This document shows, piece after piece, positions 1-4,896 of a DNA stretch of 9,150 nt (position 1 is the first letter of the stretch; every line of letters starts with the position of its first letter). The translations under genes were made by a program, and so were the position numbers. A model generated the notes under the pieces. It saw only the letters and a list, made by a program, of their open reading frames with translations, made no database searches and was not told where the DNA came from. Source of the stretch: Truepera sp. GTDB lineage: Bacteria > Deinococcota > Deinococci > Deinococcales > Trueperaceae. The stretch covers positions 1 through 9,150 of the forward strand of contig JAGXSO010000031.1 in the NCBI GenBank assembly GCA_018333775.1, read 5' to 3'.

Positions 1-778
1 AGGGGAAGAAGGTCGCCACCACCGAGTAGCCCCAGGCCGCCGAGGTGCCGATCATCACCAGCGAGTTCATGTCGGGGGCAGCCCGCACCAGGGCAGGCCA
101 GCCCTTCTGGTAAAAGCGCAGGCCCGGGCCGAACTGCACGGCGGTTGCCAGCACAAAGAAGAGGTAGTAGAAAGCCACCATCGGCGCAAGCCCGTGTAGC
201 CAATCGCCGACCGGGGGGATAAGCTTAGCCCCCATATCCAACAGGAAGATGGGGGTAGTGAGGGTAACGGCAATGATGACGCTCTGCTTGAGCTGAGCCA
301 GCTCGAGCTCGCGCGCCGCCCGCTCGGCGTCGGTGCGTTCTTGACCATCTACCTCGGCGATGACCTGGTAGCCGGCCTGCCGCACGGCGGCCTTGAGCTG
401 GCTCAACCCGACAGCGTCGGGCAGGTAGCTTACTGTCGCCCGCTCAGTCGCCAGATTGACGCTGGCCGATAGCACCCCGTCGAGCTTTTGCAGCGCCCGC
501 TCAACGCGGCCCACGCAGCTGGCACAGGTCATCCCTTGAATGCCTATGGTTGCCTCAGCAGTAACCGGCTGATAGCCGCTCCTGGAGACGCTGTCAAGCA
601 GCACGGGCAAACTGGTGCGGGCCGGGTCGAAGCTGACGCTGGCCCTTTCGGTCGCTAAGTTGACCGTCGCTTCGTGAACCCCCTCGAGCTTTGCCAAGGT
701 GCGCTCGACACGGCCCACACAACTGGCGCAGGTCATACCCTGCACCCCGATGCTAAGTCGCTTGACGCCGTTACTCAT
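1..778 (-). CDS. copA: Cu(I)-translocating P1B-type ATPase CopA, N-terminal part (runs off the window)
   Basis: This is the first 259 codons of a copper-exporting P-type ATPase, an inner-membrane pump that moves Cu(I) out of the cytosol. Two heavy-metal-associated (HMA) domains are visible, at about residues 8-75 and 78-145, each with the copper motif GMTCASC (Cys17/Cys20 and Cys85/Cys88). The two domains are nearly alike, including VNLATERA in both, which suggests a within-gene duplication. The first membrane segments follow (SVIIAVTLTTPIFLL near 166-180, then about 198-215), and PDMNSLVMIGTSAAWGYS (235-252) matches the membrane region before the actuator domain of CopA. The catalytic core (CPC, DKTGT) lies outside the window, so Cu(I) specificity is inferred from the HMA domains and context. 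The ATG at 778 follows a GGAG-type ribosome site, and an in-frame stop lies a short way upstream. The promoter carries an operator matching the one before copZ, so CsoR control is likely. Confidence 0.93.
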   Translation of the reverse strand, partial: MSNGVKRLSIGVQGMTCASCVGRVERTLAKLEGVHEATVNLATERASVSFDPARTSLPVLLDSVSRSGYQPVTAEATIGIQGMTCASCVGRVERALQKLDGVLSASVNLATERATVSYLPDAVGLSQLKAAVRQAGYQVIAEVDGQERTDAERAARELELAQLKQSVIIAVTLTTPIFLLDMGAKLIPPVGDWLHGLAPMVAFYYLFFVLATAVQFGPGLRFYQKGWPALVRAAPDMNSLVMIGTSAAWGYSVVATFFP

Positions 779-815
779 GATGCTCCGAGCCTGATTTTGG
801 TGCTATTCATATTCT

Positions 816-832
816 CACCCCTCCTGGGGTGG
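816..832 (-). promoter_or_regulatory. CsoR-type operator upstream of copA (site 1)
   Basis: Plus-strand CACCCCTCCTGGGGTGG holds a perfect 6-bp inverted repeat (CACCCC/GGGGTG) with a 4-bp centre. On the minus strand it reads CCACCCCAGGAGGGGTG. A site with only two differences lies upstream of copZ at 4726-4742. G/C-rich interrupted palindromes of this kind are the known operators of copper-sensing CsoR repressors. The site ends 37 bp before the copA ATG and sits beside an AT-rich stretch (AGAATATGAATA) that could hold the copA -10 box. It lies in the shared intergenic region, so it could also affect the divergent NirK-like gene, although that promoter is about 80 bp away. Confidence 0.7.
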
Positions 833-909
833 GTACAGCTTCATCATAAAGGCTCGGCCCAGCAATGGCAAGCCCTTTGCATACCAATAACCCTACCGCT
901 AAAGGACAT

Positions 910-938
910 TTGTCTCTAGTTCGGCTATTGCTTATCTT
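910..938 (+). promoter_or_regulatory. Predicted sigma70-type promoter of the NirK-like gene
   Basis: A -35 box TTGTCT (910-915) and a -10 box TATCTT (933-938) are separated by exactly 17 bp. An inverted repeat, CTTGGA (936-941) and TCCAAG (950-955), overlaps the end of the -10 box and the probable start of transcription, so it could be a repressor site. A strong ribosome site AGGAGG (960-965) follows. No clear FNR/NnrR-type TTGAT-N4-ATCAA box, common before denitrification genes, is seen here. Confidence 0.5.
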
Positions 939-971
939 GGATAATCAGCTCCAAGTATTAGGAGGTTAGCG

Positions 972-2360
972 ATGGACAGGCCCGACAGCCCTCTCACCCT
1001 CCCGGTGCAAGCCGAACCCTACGGCCACAGCAGAAACACCGGCATGACGAAAGGACGGTTGACCATGCGACTCTTGCTCACCGTAACCGCTCTGGTAGCC
1101 CTGCTCGCGAGCGCAGCCCAGGCCCAGGGGGAGATCCGGCGCTTCGAACTGATCGCCCGCTCAGACACCCTCACCATCGGTGACGGCGTCACCTTCAAGG
1201 GCTTTACTTTTAACGGCACCATGCCGGGCCCGCAGATGGTAGTAAGGGAAGGTGACACCGTAGAGATCACCGTGCGCAACGAGGACACCGTGGCCCACGG
1301 CCTCTCTATCCACGCCGCCAACGCCCAAACCTCGAACTTCGTCGGCCACATCCCACCAGGCGAGACCAGGACGCTCACCTTTACCGCCGACTTCCCAGGC
1401 GTCTTCATGTACCACTGCGCGCCGGGCGGCCACGGCATCATGGTCCACACTATGGGCGGCCAGTTCGGCATGTTCGTGGTCGAGCCCAAAGAGCCCTACC
1501 GCATGGAGCAAGAGCTAGGCCGCGCCCCCGATCTTAAGGTCTACCTCGTACAGCACGAAGTTTACGCTTCTGGCCGCGACTTCTTTGACGGCCAGGCGCT
1601 CTATGTGATGTTCAACGGCGAGACCTTCCGCTACGTCAGGGAGCCCATCCCCGCCCGCCCCGGTGACTACGTCCGTTTCTATTACTTAAACGTCGGTCCC
1701 AACCTGACCTCCACCTTCCACGCCGTGGGAGGCATCTGGGACTACATCTACTACGGCGGCAACCCCAAGAACCTGATGCGCGGCACGCAGTCGGTGATCT
1801 CCGGGCCGACCGACTCCTGGGTGATCGAATGGATCGTTCCCGGCGAGGGGCCGTTTACCTTGGTCACCCACGCCTTTGGCACTCAGGCGATCAAGGGTGC
1901 AGTCGGCGTCTTGCTGGCCGCTGAGGATGCCCCGCGCGTCGGCGAGATCCGCAGTGAGGGCCCCAGCCATGCCCTAGCCGCAGAGCCCAGGCGCTTGGTC
2001 GATCCCTTTGGCCCCGGCAGCGAGACCCTCGATGTGCCGGTCCGCTTCCGCCCCGGCGACCGCGTCCAGATCCAGATGGTCGGCAACTCGTTCTGGCCCA
2101 AGCGCGCAGAAGTCCCGGTCGGCACCACCGTCACCTGGATCAATGAGGATGTGTTCGACTTCCTCGGCCCAAGCCCCGAATTCACCGGCCGACACAACGC
2201 TGTGGTAATCGCCGGGGTAGGCAACGAACGCTTTGTTTCGCCGCTGCTTAAGCACGCTGAAACGTGGAGCTTTACCTTCAACGAACCGGGCGAATACGAG
2301 TACTTCTGCACCCTGCACCCCTACATGCGCGGCAAAATCACCGTGTACGCCCAGGAATAA
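972..2360 (+). CDS. NirK-like copper protein with C-terminal cupredoxin domain (secreted multicopper protein)
   Basis: A 462-residue exported protein with three cupredoxin domains. The first two (about residues 54-172 and 185-318) match copper nitrite reductase, which reduces nitrite to NO outside the cytoplasm. Type 1 ligands His109, Cys149 and His159 and type 2 ligands His114, His148 and His300 are present, as is the counterpart of catalytic His255 (His250, in FHAVGG). The residue at the catalytic Asp98 position is Ser112, and at the axial Met150 position Gln164, so activity and redox potential may differ from classical NirK. Residues about 350-460 form a plastocyanin-like domain with its own type 1 set (His408, Cys446, His449, Met452; CTLHPYM), probably an electron-transfer module. 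A Sec signal peptide begins at Met32 (MRLLLTVTALVALLASAAQA). ATG 972 has the stronger ribosome site (AGGAGG) and GC-rich third positions; ATG 1065, preceded by AAAGGA, would start right at the signal peptide. Confidence 0.82.
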   Translation: MDRPDSPLTLPVQAEPYGHSRNTGMTKGRLTMRLLLTVTALVALLASAAQAQGEIRRFELIARSDTLTIGDGVTFKGFTFNGTMPGPQMVVREGDTVEITVRNEDTVAHGLSIHAANAQTSNFVGHIPPGETRTLTFTADFPGVFMYHCAPGGHGIMVHTMGGQFGMFVVEPKEPYRMEQELGRAPDLKVYLVQHEVYASGRDFFDGQALYVMFNGETFRYVREPIPARPGDYVRFYYLNVGPNLTSTFHAVGGIWDYIYYGGNPKNLMRGTQSVISGPTDSWVIEWIVPGEGPFTLVTHAFGTQAIKGAVGVLLAAEDAPRVGEIRSEGPSHALAAEPRRLVDPFGPGSETLDVPVRFRPGDRVQIQMVGNSFWPKRAEVPVGTTVTWINEDVFDFLGPSPEFTGRHNAVVIAGVGNERFVSPLLKHAETWSFTFNEPGEYEYFCTLHPYMRGKITVYAQE

Positions 2361-2400
2361 CACCGGGGACTAACGGTTTGCGTCAAGGAGGTTGCACCGA

Positions 2401-2432
2401 TCCCGGCGGCTCACTTCTGGCAGCCGCCGGGA
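2401..2432. terminator. Strong stem-loop after the NirK-like gene (possible terminator or mRNA-stabilising hairpin)
   Basis: TCCCGGCGGCT (2401-2411) and AGCCGCCGGGA (2422-2432) are perfect 11-bp complements around a 10-nt loop, 40 bp after the stop codon. No T-run follows on the plus strand, so it is not a textbook intrinsic terminator. An isolated AAGGAGGT lies just before it (2385-2392) with no convincing start codon after it. Confidence 0.45.
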
Positions 2433-2513
2433 GAGCCAGGCCTAGGCTGGGTAGGCAGGAAGTCGATCCTAGGGGTTAGAGGGCATTCGAAAAATCCCTT
2501 GGACTCCGTCGTT

Positions 2514-2649
2514 GTCATGGCGAGCACTTCGTCCCTCAGCACAGGCGCAGCGAAGCAATCTCGCGAAGGGCGCTGCTGGGGGCACGATTTCCGAACGCGC
2601 GGTTCCCGAGGTTGCTTCCCCTTCGGCTGCGCCTCAGGGTCGCAACGAC
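2514..2649. repeat. Interspersed inverted-repeat element (REP/MITE-like, ~136 bp)
   Basis: The ends are imperfect inverted repeats: GTCATGGCGAGC at the left and GGTCGCAACGAC at the right. Inside, CGCAGCGAAGCAATCTCG (about 2549-2566) is mirrored by GAGGTTGCTTCCCCTTCGGC further right, whose reverse complement shares the GAAGCAA(T/C)CTC core. The pattern GTCATTGCGAGC...GAAGCAATCTC and its mirror is a widespread class of non-coding palindromic repeats in many bacterial genomes. It codes for no transposase and could fold into a long hairpin in RNA. The exact boundaries are my estimate. Confidence 0.6.
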
Positions 2650-2753
2650 CAGTAGCAAGTAGCCGGCTTGCGGTGAGCGCGACATGCAGCATGCCCCTGT
2701 CAGCATGGCAGCCGTTTTCTGAACGCCGGCTAGAGCGACCGGCGACCAGTCTA

Positions 2754-2771
2754 ACCCATGATGGGTATGAT
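2754..2771 (+). promoter_or_regulatory. Palindrome over a possible -10 box upstream of the methyltransferase
   Basis: ACCCATGATGGGT (2754-2766) is a perfect 6-bp palindrome around one central base and overlaps TATGAT (2766-2771), a good -10 hexamer. No recognisable -35 lies 17 bp upstream, so this may be an activator- or repressor-controlled promoter, or chance. Confidence 0.3.
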
Positions 2772-2831
2772 AGGGGAAGCTGCCAGGAATTGGCGGTCGC
2801 GAGGGAGGGTGCGTCTGACACGAGGTTAGCG

Positions 2832-3488
2832 ATGGAGCGCAAGACGCTGTCCAGAGTGAAGCGAAGGAAGCACTGGAGCGACGTCTACGCCGGCAAGTCC
2901 CCGACCGAGGTCAGTTGGTATCGGGCCCAGTTAACAGTCTCTCTGGAGCTAATCAAGCTCGCCGGGATCACCAGGTATTCTCGCGTAATAGACGTTGGAG
3001 GCGGGGCCTCCACGCTCGTCGACGATCTTCTGCGGGAAGGCTTCCAGGACATTACGGTGCTCGATATTGCTGCGGCGGCGCTCGAGCGGGCACAGGAGCG
3101 GCTGGGAGAGCGAGCCAAGCGGGTTAGTTGGATTGCCGGGGATGTGACTCAGGCCGGGCTGCCGCCCATTTACGACCTTTGGCACGATCGTGCGGTCTTT
3201 CATTTCCTTACCAGCAACTTCGACCGGAGAGCCTACCTCGCAGCCGTAGAGCGAGCACTAGTACCGGGTGGCCATCTGATCATTGCGACGTTTGGCCTCT
3301 CTGGGCCGCCCCGTTGCAGCGGTCTCGAGGTGGTTCGATACAGCCCAAGTTCGCTGTGGGAGGCGGTCGGAGAGCAGTATGTCCTGGTTCGCGACGTGGC
3401 AGAGACGCACGTCACGCCCCGGGGAGCCGCACAGGACTTTATCTACTGCCTGTTCAAGAAAGGTCATGCTCCAGGCGGATCGGCATAA
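2832..3488 (+). CDS. Class I SAM-dependent methyltransferase
   Basis: A 218-residue cytosolic methyltransferase. The Rossmann-fold SAM site is clear: motif I VIDVGGGAS (52-60), the acidic end of strand 2 in VLDIA (76-80, Asp78), GDV (103-105), a post-motif YDLWHDRAVFHF (114-125) and LVPGGHLIIATF (143-154). The C-terminal CSGLEVVRYSP (162-172) and the N-terminal WSDVYAGKSPTEVSWY (15-30) mark a group of small methyltransferases often loosely annotated as thiopurine or tellurite/arsenite-type; the substrate cannot be told from sequence. ATG 2832 is chosen because the family pattern begins right after it and GAGG (2822-2825) lies 6 bp upstream. The open frame continues upstream only through repeat sequence. 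The 15 bases over this start are identical to those over the NirK-like start. The DUF4160 gene begins 52 bp after its stop, so the three plus-strand genes may be cotranscribed. Confidence 0.85.
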   Translation: MERKTLSRVKRRKHWSDVYAGKSPTEVSWYRAQLTVSLELIKLAGITRYSRVIDVGGGASTLVDDLLREGFQDITVLDIAAAALERAQERLGERAKRVSWIAGDVTQAGLPPIYDLWHDRAVFHFLTSNFDRRAYLAAVERALVPGGHLIIATFGLSGPPRCSGLEVVRYSPSSLWEAVGEQYVLVRDVAETHVTPRGAAQDFIYCLFKKGHAPGGSA

Positions 3489-3540
3489 CGCTCCAAAGCG
3501 TCCCTCCGCATGGTATCTTAGGCATAAGCGTGTGGAATAT

Positions 3541-3789
3541 ATGCCAACTGCTTTACGAGTCGGCCCCTATCGCTTCTATTTTTACTCTTACGATTGCGCT
3601 GAGCCACGGCATATGCACGTTGACCGAGAGAACCTGAGCGCCAAATTCTGGCTTGACCCCGACGCAGCCTTGGCAGATAATCATGGCTATAGCCGCAAGG
3701 AGTTACGCGACATTGAGCACATTATCCGTGAGCATCAGGAGGCCTTGAGAGATGAGTGGGATGCATTCTGCAGTGGTCACGCCGGCTAG
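3541..3789 (+). CDS. DUF4160 family protein (putative toxin of a toxin-antitoxin-like pair)
   Basis: An 82-residue protein of the DUF4160 family. Recognisable features are the N-terminal MPTALRVGPYRFYFYSYD, then EPRHMHVDRE, then AKFWLDPDAAL, and a helical C-terminal half with RKELRDIEHIIREHQEALRDEWDAF. Proteins of this family are usually encoded beside a DUF2442 gene, as here, where the next gene overlaps by 38 bp in another frame. Such pairs are commonly listed as putative type II toxin-antitoxin modules, though the biochemical role is poorly defined. ATG 3541 is chosen because the family typically starts MPT; its ribosome site is weak. In-frame alternatives are GTG 3532 and ATG 3466. The latter would overlap the methyltransferase end and suggests translational coupling. 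Confidence 0.75.
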   Translation: MPTALRVGPYRFYFYSYDCAEPRHMHVDRENLSAKFWLDPDAALADNHGYSRKELRDIEHIIREHQEALRDEWDAFCSGHAG

Positions 3790-4066
3790 GGTTAGAGTCT
3801 TGGGCGTGATGATTACCGACGATACCCTGTCTGTAGATCTCGAAGACGGGCGGACTATCTCTGTCCCCATCGGCTGGTATCCACGACTGGCCCACGGCAC
3901 AGCAGCCGAGCGTGCCAATTTCCAGCTCAGCGGCGCTGGCTACGGCATCCACTGGCCTGATCTGGACGAGGATATCGGTGTTGAGGGATTGTTGCTTGGC
4001 AAGAAGTCGGCAGAAAGTCCCGCCTCGTTCGAGCGGTGGCAACAAAAGCGGCAGCAAGTCACCTGA
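3752..4066 (+). CDS. DUF2442 family protein (putative antitoxin partner)
   Basis: A 104-residue protein with the DUF2442 fold signature: a strand-rich N-terminal half (VRVLGVMITDDTLSVDLEDG, about 14-33), the hallmark RTISVPIGWYPRLAHGT (34-50), ERANFQLSGAGYGIHWPDLDEDI (53-75) and VEGLLLGK (77-84). The family is small and partly characterised; members pair with DUF4160 proteins and some carry DNA-binding tails. No extra DNA-binding domain is seen here, and the tail (WQQKRQQVT) is only basic and polar. ATG 3752 is supported by AGGAGG (3737-3742) nine bases upstream; ATG 3761 is a less well placed alternative. The overlap with the preceding gene is typical of tightly coupled two-gene modules. The function as an antitoxin is inference from pairing. 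Confidence 0.75.
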   Translation: MSGMHSAVVTPARVRVLGVMITDDTLSVDLEDGRTISVPIGWYPRLAHGTAAERANFQLSGAGYGIHWPDLDEDIGVEGLLLGKKSAESPASFERWQQKRQQVT

Positions 4067-4190
4067 CCTGCAATGGCAGCGGGCGGAAAACCCACGCCGA
4101 CCAGCGCGGCCCTCCTTAAAGTAGCAGATGGTACGTGATGGTACGTAAAGGCCGTCAGCACGCAGCGGAAGACTGATTGCGGGCGCGGCG

Positions 4191-4478
4191 CTAGAGCTTA
4201 TACTTGAGCGCTTCCATCAGCTCCTCAACGATGCGCTCGGCATCGCCGCGCTGGGCGGCGGTAGTCACATGGTCACGGATATGAGCGCGCAACACCCGGT
4301 CGTTGATCGCGCTTAAAGCACCTTGCACGGCGCTAATCTGCTTTAGGACATCCACGCAATAAACCGCTGGGTCTTCCAGCATGTTAAGGACGCCTTCAAG
4401 GTGCCCTTTGGCGCTCTTGAGCCGCCGCACCACCTCGGTCCGGGTCTCCGGATCGAGGTGGAGGTGGCGGTCCGGCAT
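4191..4478 (-). CDS. csoR: Copper-sensing transcriptional repressor CsoR
   Basis: A 95-residue all-helical repressor of the CsoR/RcnR family (DUF156) that releases DNA on binding Cu(I). Family marks are LKSAKGHLEGVLNMLED followed by YCVDVLKQISAVQGAL. In this numbering the metal ligands are Cys41, His66 and His70, with the spacing of M. tuberculosis CsoR (Cys36, His61, Cys65) but His in the third position. This Cys-His-His set is known from Thermus thermophilus CsoR. ATG 4478 gives the usual start MPDRHLHLDPETR and lies 5 bp after the copZ stop; GTG 4487 and TTG 4490 overlap the copZ end and are possible. It is the second gene after copZ, almost certainly in one transcript. Its likely targets are the matching palindromes upstream of copZ and copA, so it would be autoregulated. 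Confidence 0.9.
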   Translation of the reverse strand: MPDRHLHLDPETRTEVVRRLKSAKGHLEGVLNMLEDPAVYCVDVLKQISAVQGALSAINDRVLRAHIRDHVTTAAQRGDAERIVEELMEALKYKL

Positions 4479-4483
4479 CGCTT

Positions 4484-4687
4484 TCACCAATCCACTACGG
4501 TGGCCTGATAGCCTTCTGCCTCAACTGCTGCCAATAGCCGCGCCATATCTGCACTCCCTTCGATCTTGGCGTAGCCATTCTTAAGATCGACATGGACTGC
4601 CTCAACCCCCGCCACGGACTCTAGCGCACTCTTAACCGCCGCCTGGCAGTGGCCGCAGGTCATTCCGGTGATTTTAAGCTCCATCAT
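4484..4687 (-). CDS. copZ: Copper chaperone CopZ (HMA domain)
   Basis: A 67-residue single heavy-metal-associated domain that carries Cu(I) in the cytosol and hands it to CopA or CsoR. The Cu(I) motif is GMTCGHC (8-14, Cys11 and Cys14). The beta-alpha-beta-beta-alpha-beta pattern is complete (LKITGM, VEAVHVDLKNGYAKIEG, EGYQATVVDW). Two adjacent ATGs (4687 and 4684) are possible; AAGGAGG ends only two bases before the first, so the second, giving MELKITGM, is better spaced. The stop overlaps or nearly touches csoR, so the two are cotranscribed. The promoter carries the second CsoR-type operator. No copA follows directly on this strand. The nearest lies past the plus-strand block, at 778. Confidence 0.92.
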   Translation of the reverse strand: MMELKITGMTCGHCQAAVKSALESVAGVEAVHVDLKNGYAKIEGSADMARLLAAVEAEGYQATVVDW

Positions 4688-4705
4688 GCCCTCCTTCCTG
4701 GCGCA

Positions 4706-4742
4706 ATTCTAACACAGTCCATAGCCATCCCTCCAGGGGTGG
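4706..4742 (-). promoter_or_regulatory. copZ-csoR promoter with CsoR-type operator (site 2)
   Basis: The operator occupies 4726-4742; on the minus strand it reads CCACCCCTGGAGGGATG, matching the copA site at 15 of 17 positions. A -10 box TAGAAT lies at 4711-4706 on the minus strand, 14 bp past the operator, so bound CsoR would cover the -35 region. No consensus -35 hexamer is visible. The ribosome site AAGGAGG follows just before the copZ start. Confidence 0.65.
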
Positions 4743-4815
4743 ATCAGGCGGCATCAGGCGGTGAAGCTGCTAGAATAAGCTGGCCTTGCCGGGGGGATGT
4801 GTTAGGGAGTCGCTC

Positions 4816-4890
4816 ATGAACAAAAGGCTGTCAGGCTATCAGCTAGTCAGGCTATCAGAAAAACCACTGGCTGAAAGACTGAAAGACTGA
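4816..4890 (+). CDS. Possible 24-codon leader peptide ORF
   Basis: ATG 4816 opens a short frame encoding MNKRLSGYQLVRLSEKPLAE followed by RLKD and TGA. AGGGAG (4804-4809) lies six bases upstream, which is good ribosome-site spacing, and TAGAAT (4771-4776) could be a -10 box. The frame covers the two direct repeats described separately. It matches no family I know. It could be a translated leader acting on the oxidoreductase genes downstream, or a chance frame across simple repeats. Confidence 0.25.
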   Translation: MNKRLSGYQLVRLSEKPLAERLKD

Positions 4891-4896
4891 TAGCCT
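4830..4896 (+). repeat. Short direct and inverted repeats in the copZ/oxidoreductase intergenic region
   Basis: GTCAGGCTATCAG occurs twice (4830-4842 and 4846-4858), 16 bp apart. CTGAAAGA is repeated in tandem (4871-4886). CTGATAGCCT (4887-4896) is the exact reverse complement of AGGCTATCAG, present in both direct copies (4833-4842 and 4849-4858). RNA from the plus strand could therefore form either of two mutually exclusive 10-bp stems. A further pair, GAATACT, lies at 4917-4923 and 4925-4931. They could be an operator array or an attenuator-like leader; I see no T-run after the stem. Confidence 0.55.

Larger units (their letters stand above)
2361..2831. other. Gene-poor stretch between the NirK-like gene and the methyltransferase
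   Basis: These 471 bases hold no gene I can support. An open frame runs in phase into the methyltransferase from the left, but its sequence is the translation of the inverted-repeat element and resembles no family I know. Contents from left to right are a stray Shine-Dalgarno-like AAGGAGGT, the stem-loop at 2401-2432, the inverted-repeat element at 2514-2649, and a palindrome (2754-2766) touching a TATGAT box (2766-2771) that may start the methyltransferase transcript. Confidence 0.6.

Noticed and set aside
674..919. 81-codon plus-strand frame across the copA start and the intergenic region
   Set aside because: It overlaps the copA coding start on the other strand and the CsoR-type operator, and its translation has no recognisable pattern.
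1019..1511. Long minus-strand frames opposite the NirK-like gene
   Set aside because: They are antisense shadows of a GC-rich gene whose plus-strand product has complete copper-site motifs; no ribosome site or family pattern supports them.
972..2360. Assignment as a two-domain laccase / multicopper oxidase
   Set aside because: The laccase HCHxxxH-type trinuclear motifs are absent, while the HG-x3-H, YHC and FHAVGG motifs follow the NirK layout.
2385..2455. Possible small gene after AAGGAGGT at 2385
   Set aside because: The TTG frame that follows stops after 17 codons, and the other frame lacks a start codon; the sequence is dominated by the 2401-2432 hairpin.
2499..2831. Open frame extending the methyltransferase upstream by 111 codons
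   Set aside because: The extension is the translation of the inverted-repeat element and its flanks, shows no protein family pattern, and the methyltransferase signature begins only after ATG 2832, which has its own ribosome site.
2411..2842. 143-codon minus-strand frame across the gene-poor stretch
   Set aside because: It is the reverse reading of the palindromic repeat element; the repeat is open in several frames on both strands.
4127..4146. Tandem GATGGTACGT repeat between the DUF2442 gene and csoR
   Set aside because: Only two 10-bp copies in a convergent intergenic gap, with no stem, promoter or gene attached; probably a small slippage duplication.
4830..4896. CRISPR-like array
   Set aside because: Only two 13-bp direct copies with a 3-bp gap; repeat and spacer sizes do not fit a CRISPR and no cas genes are present.
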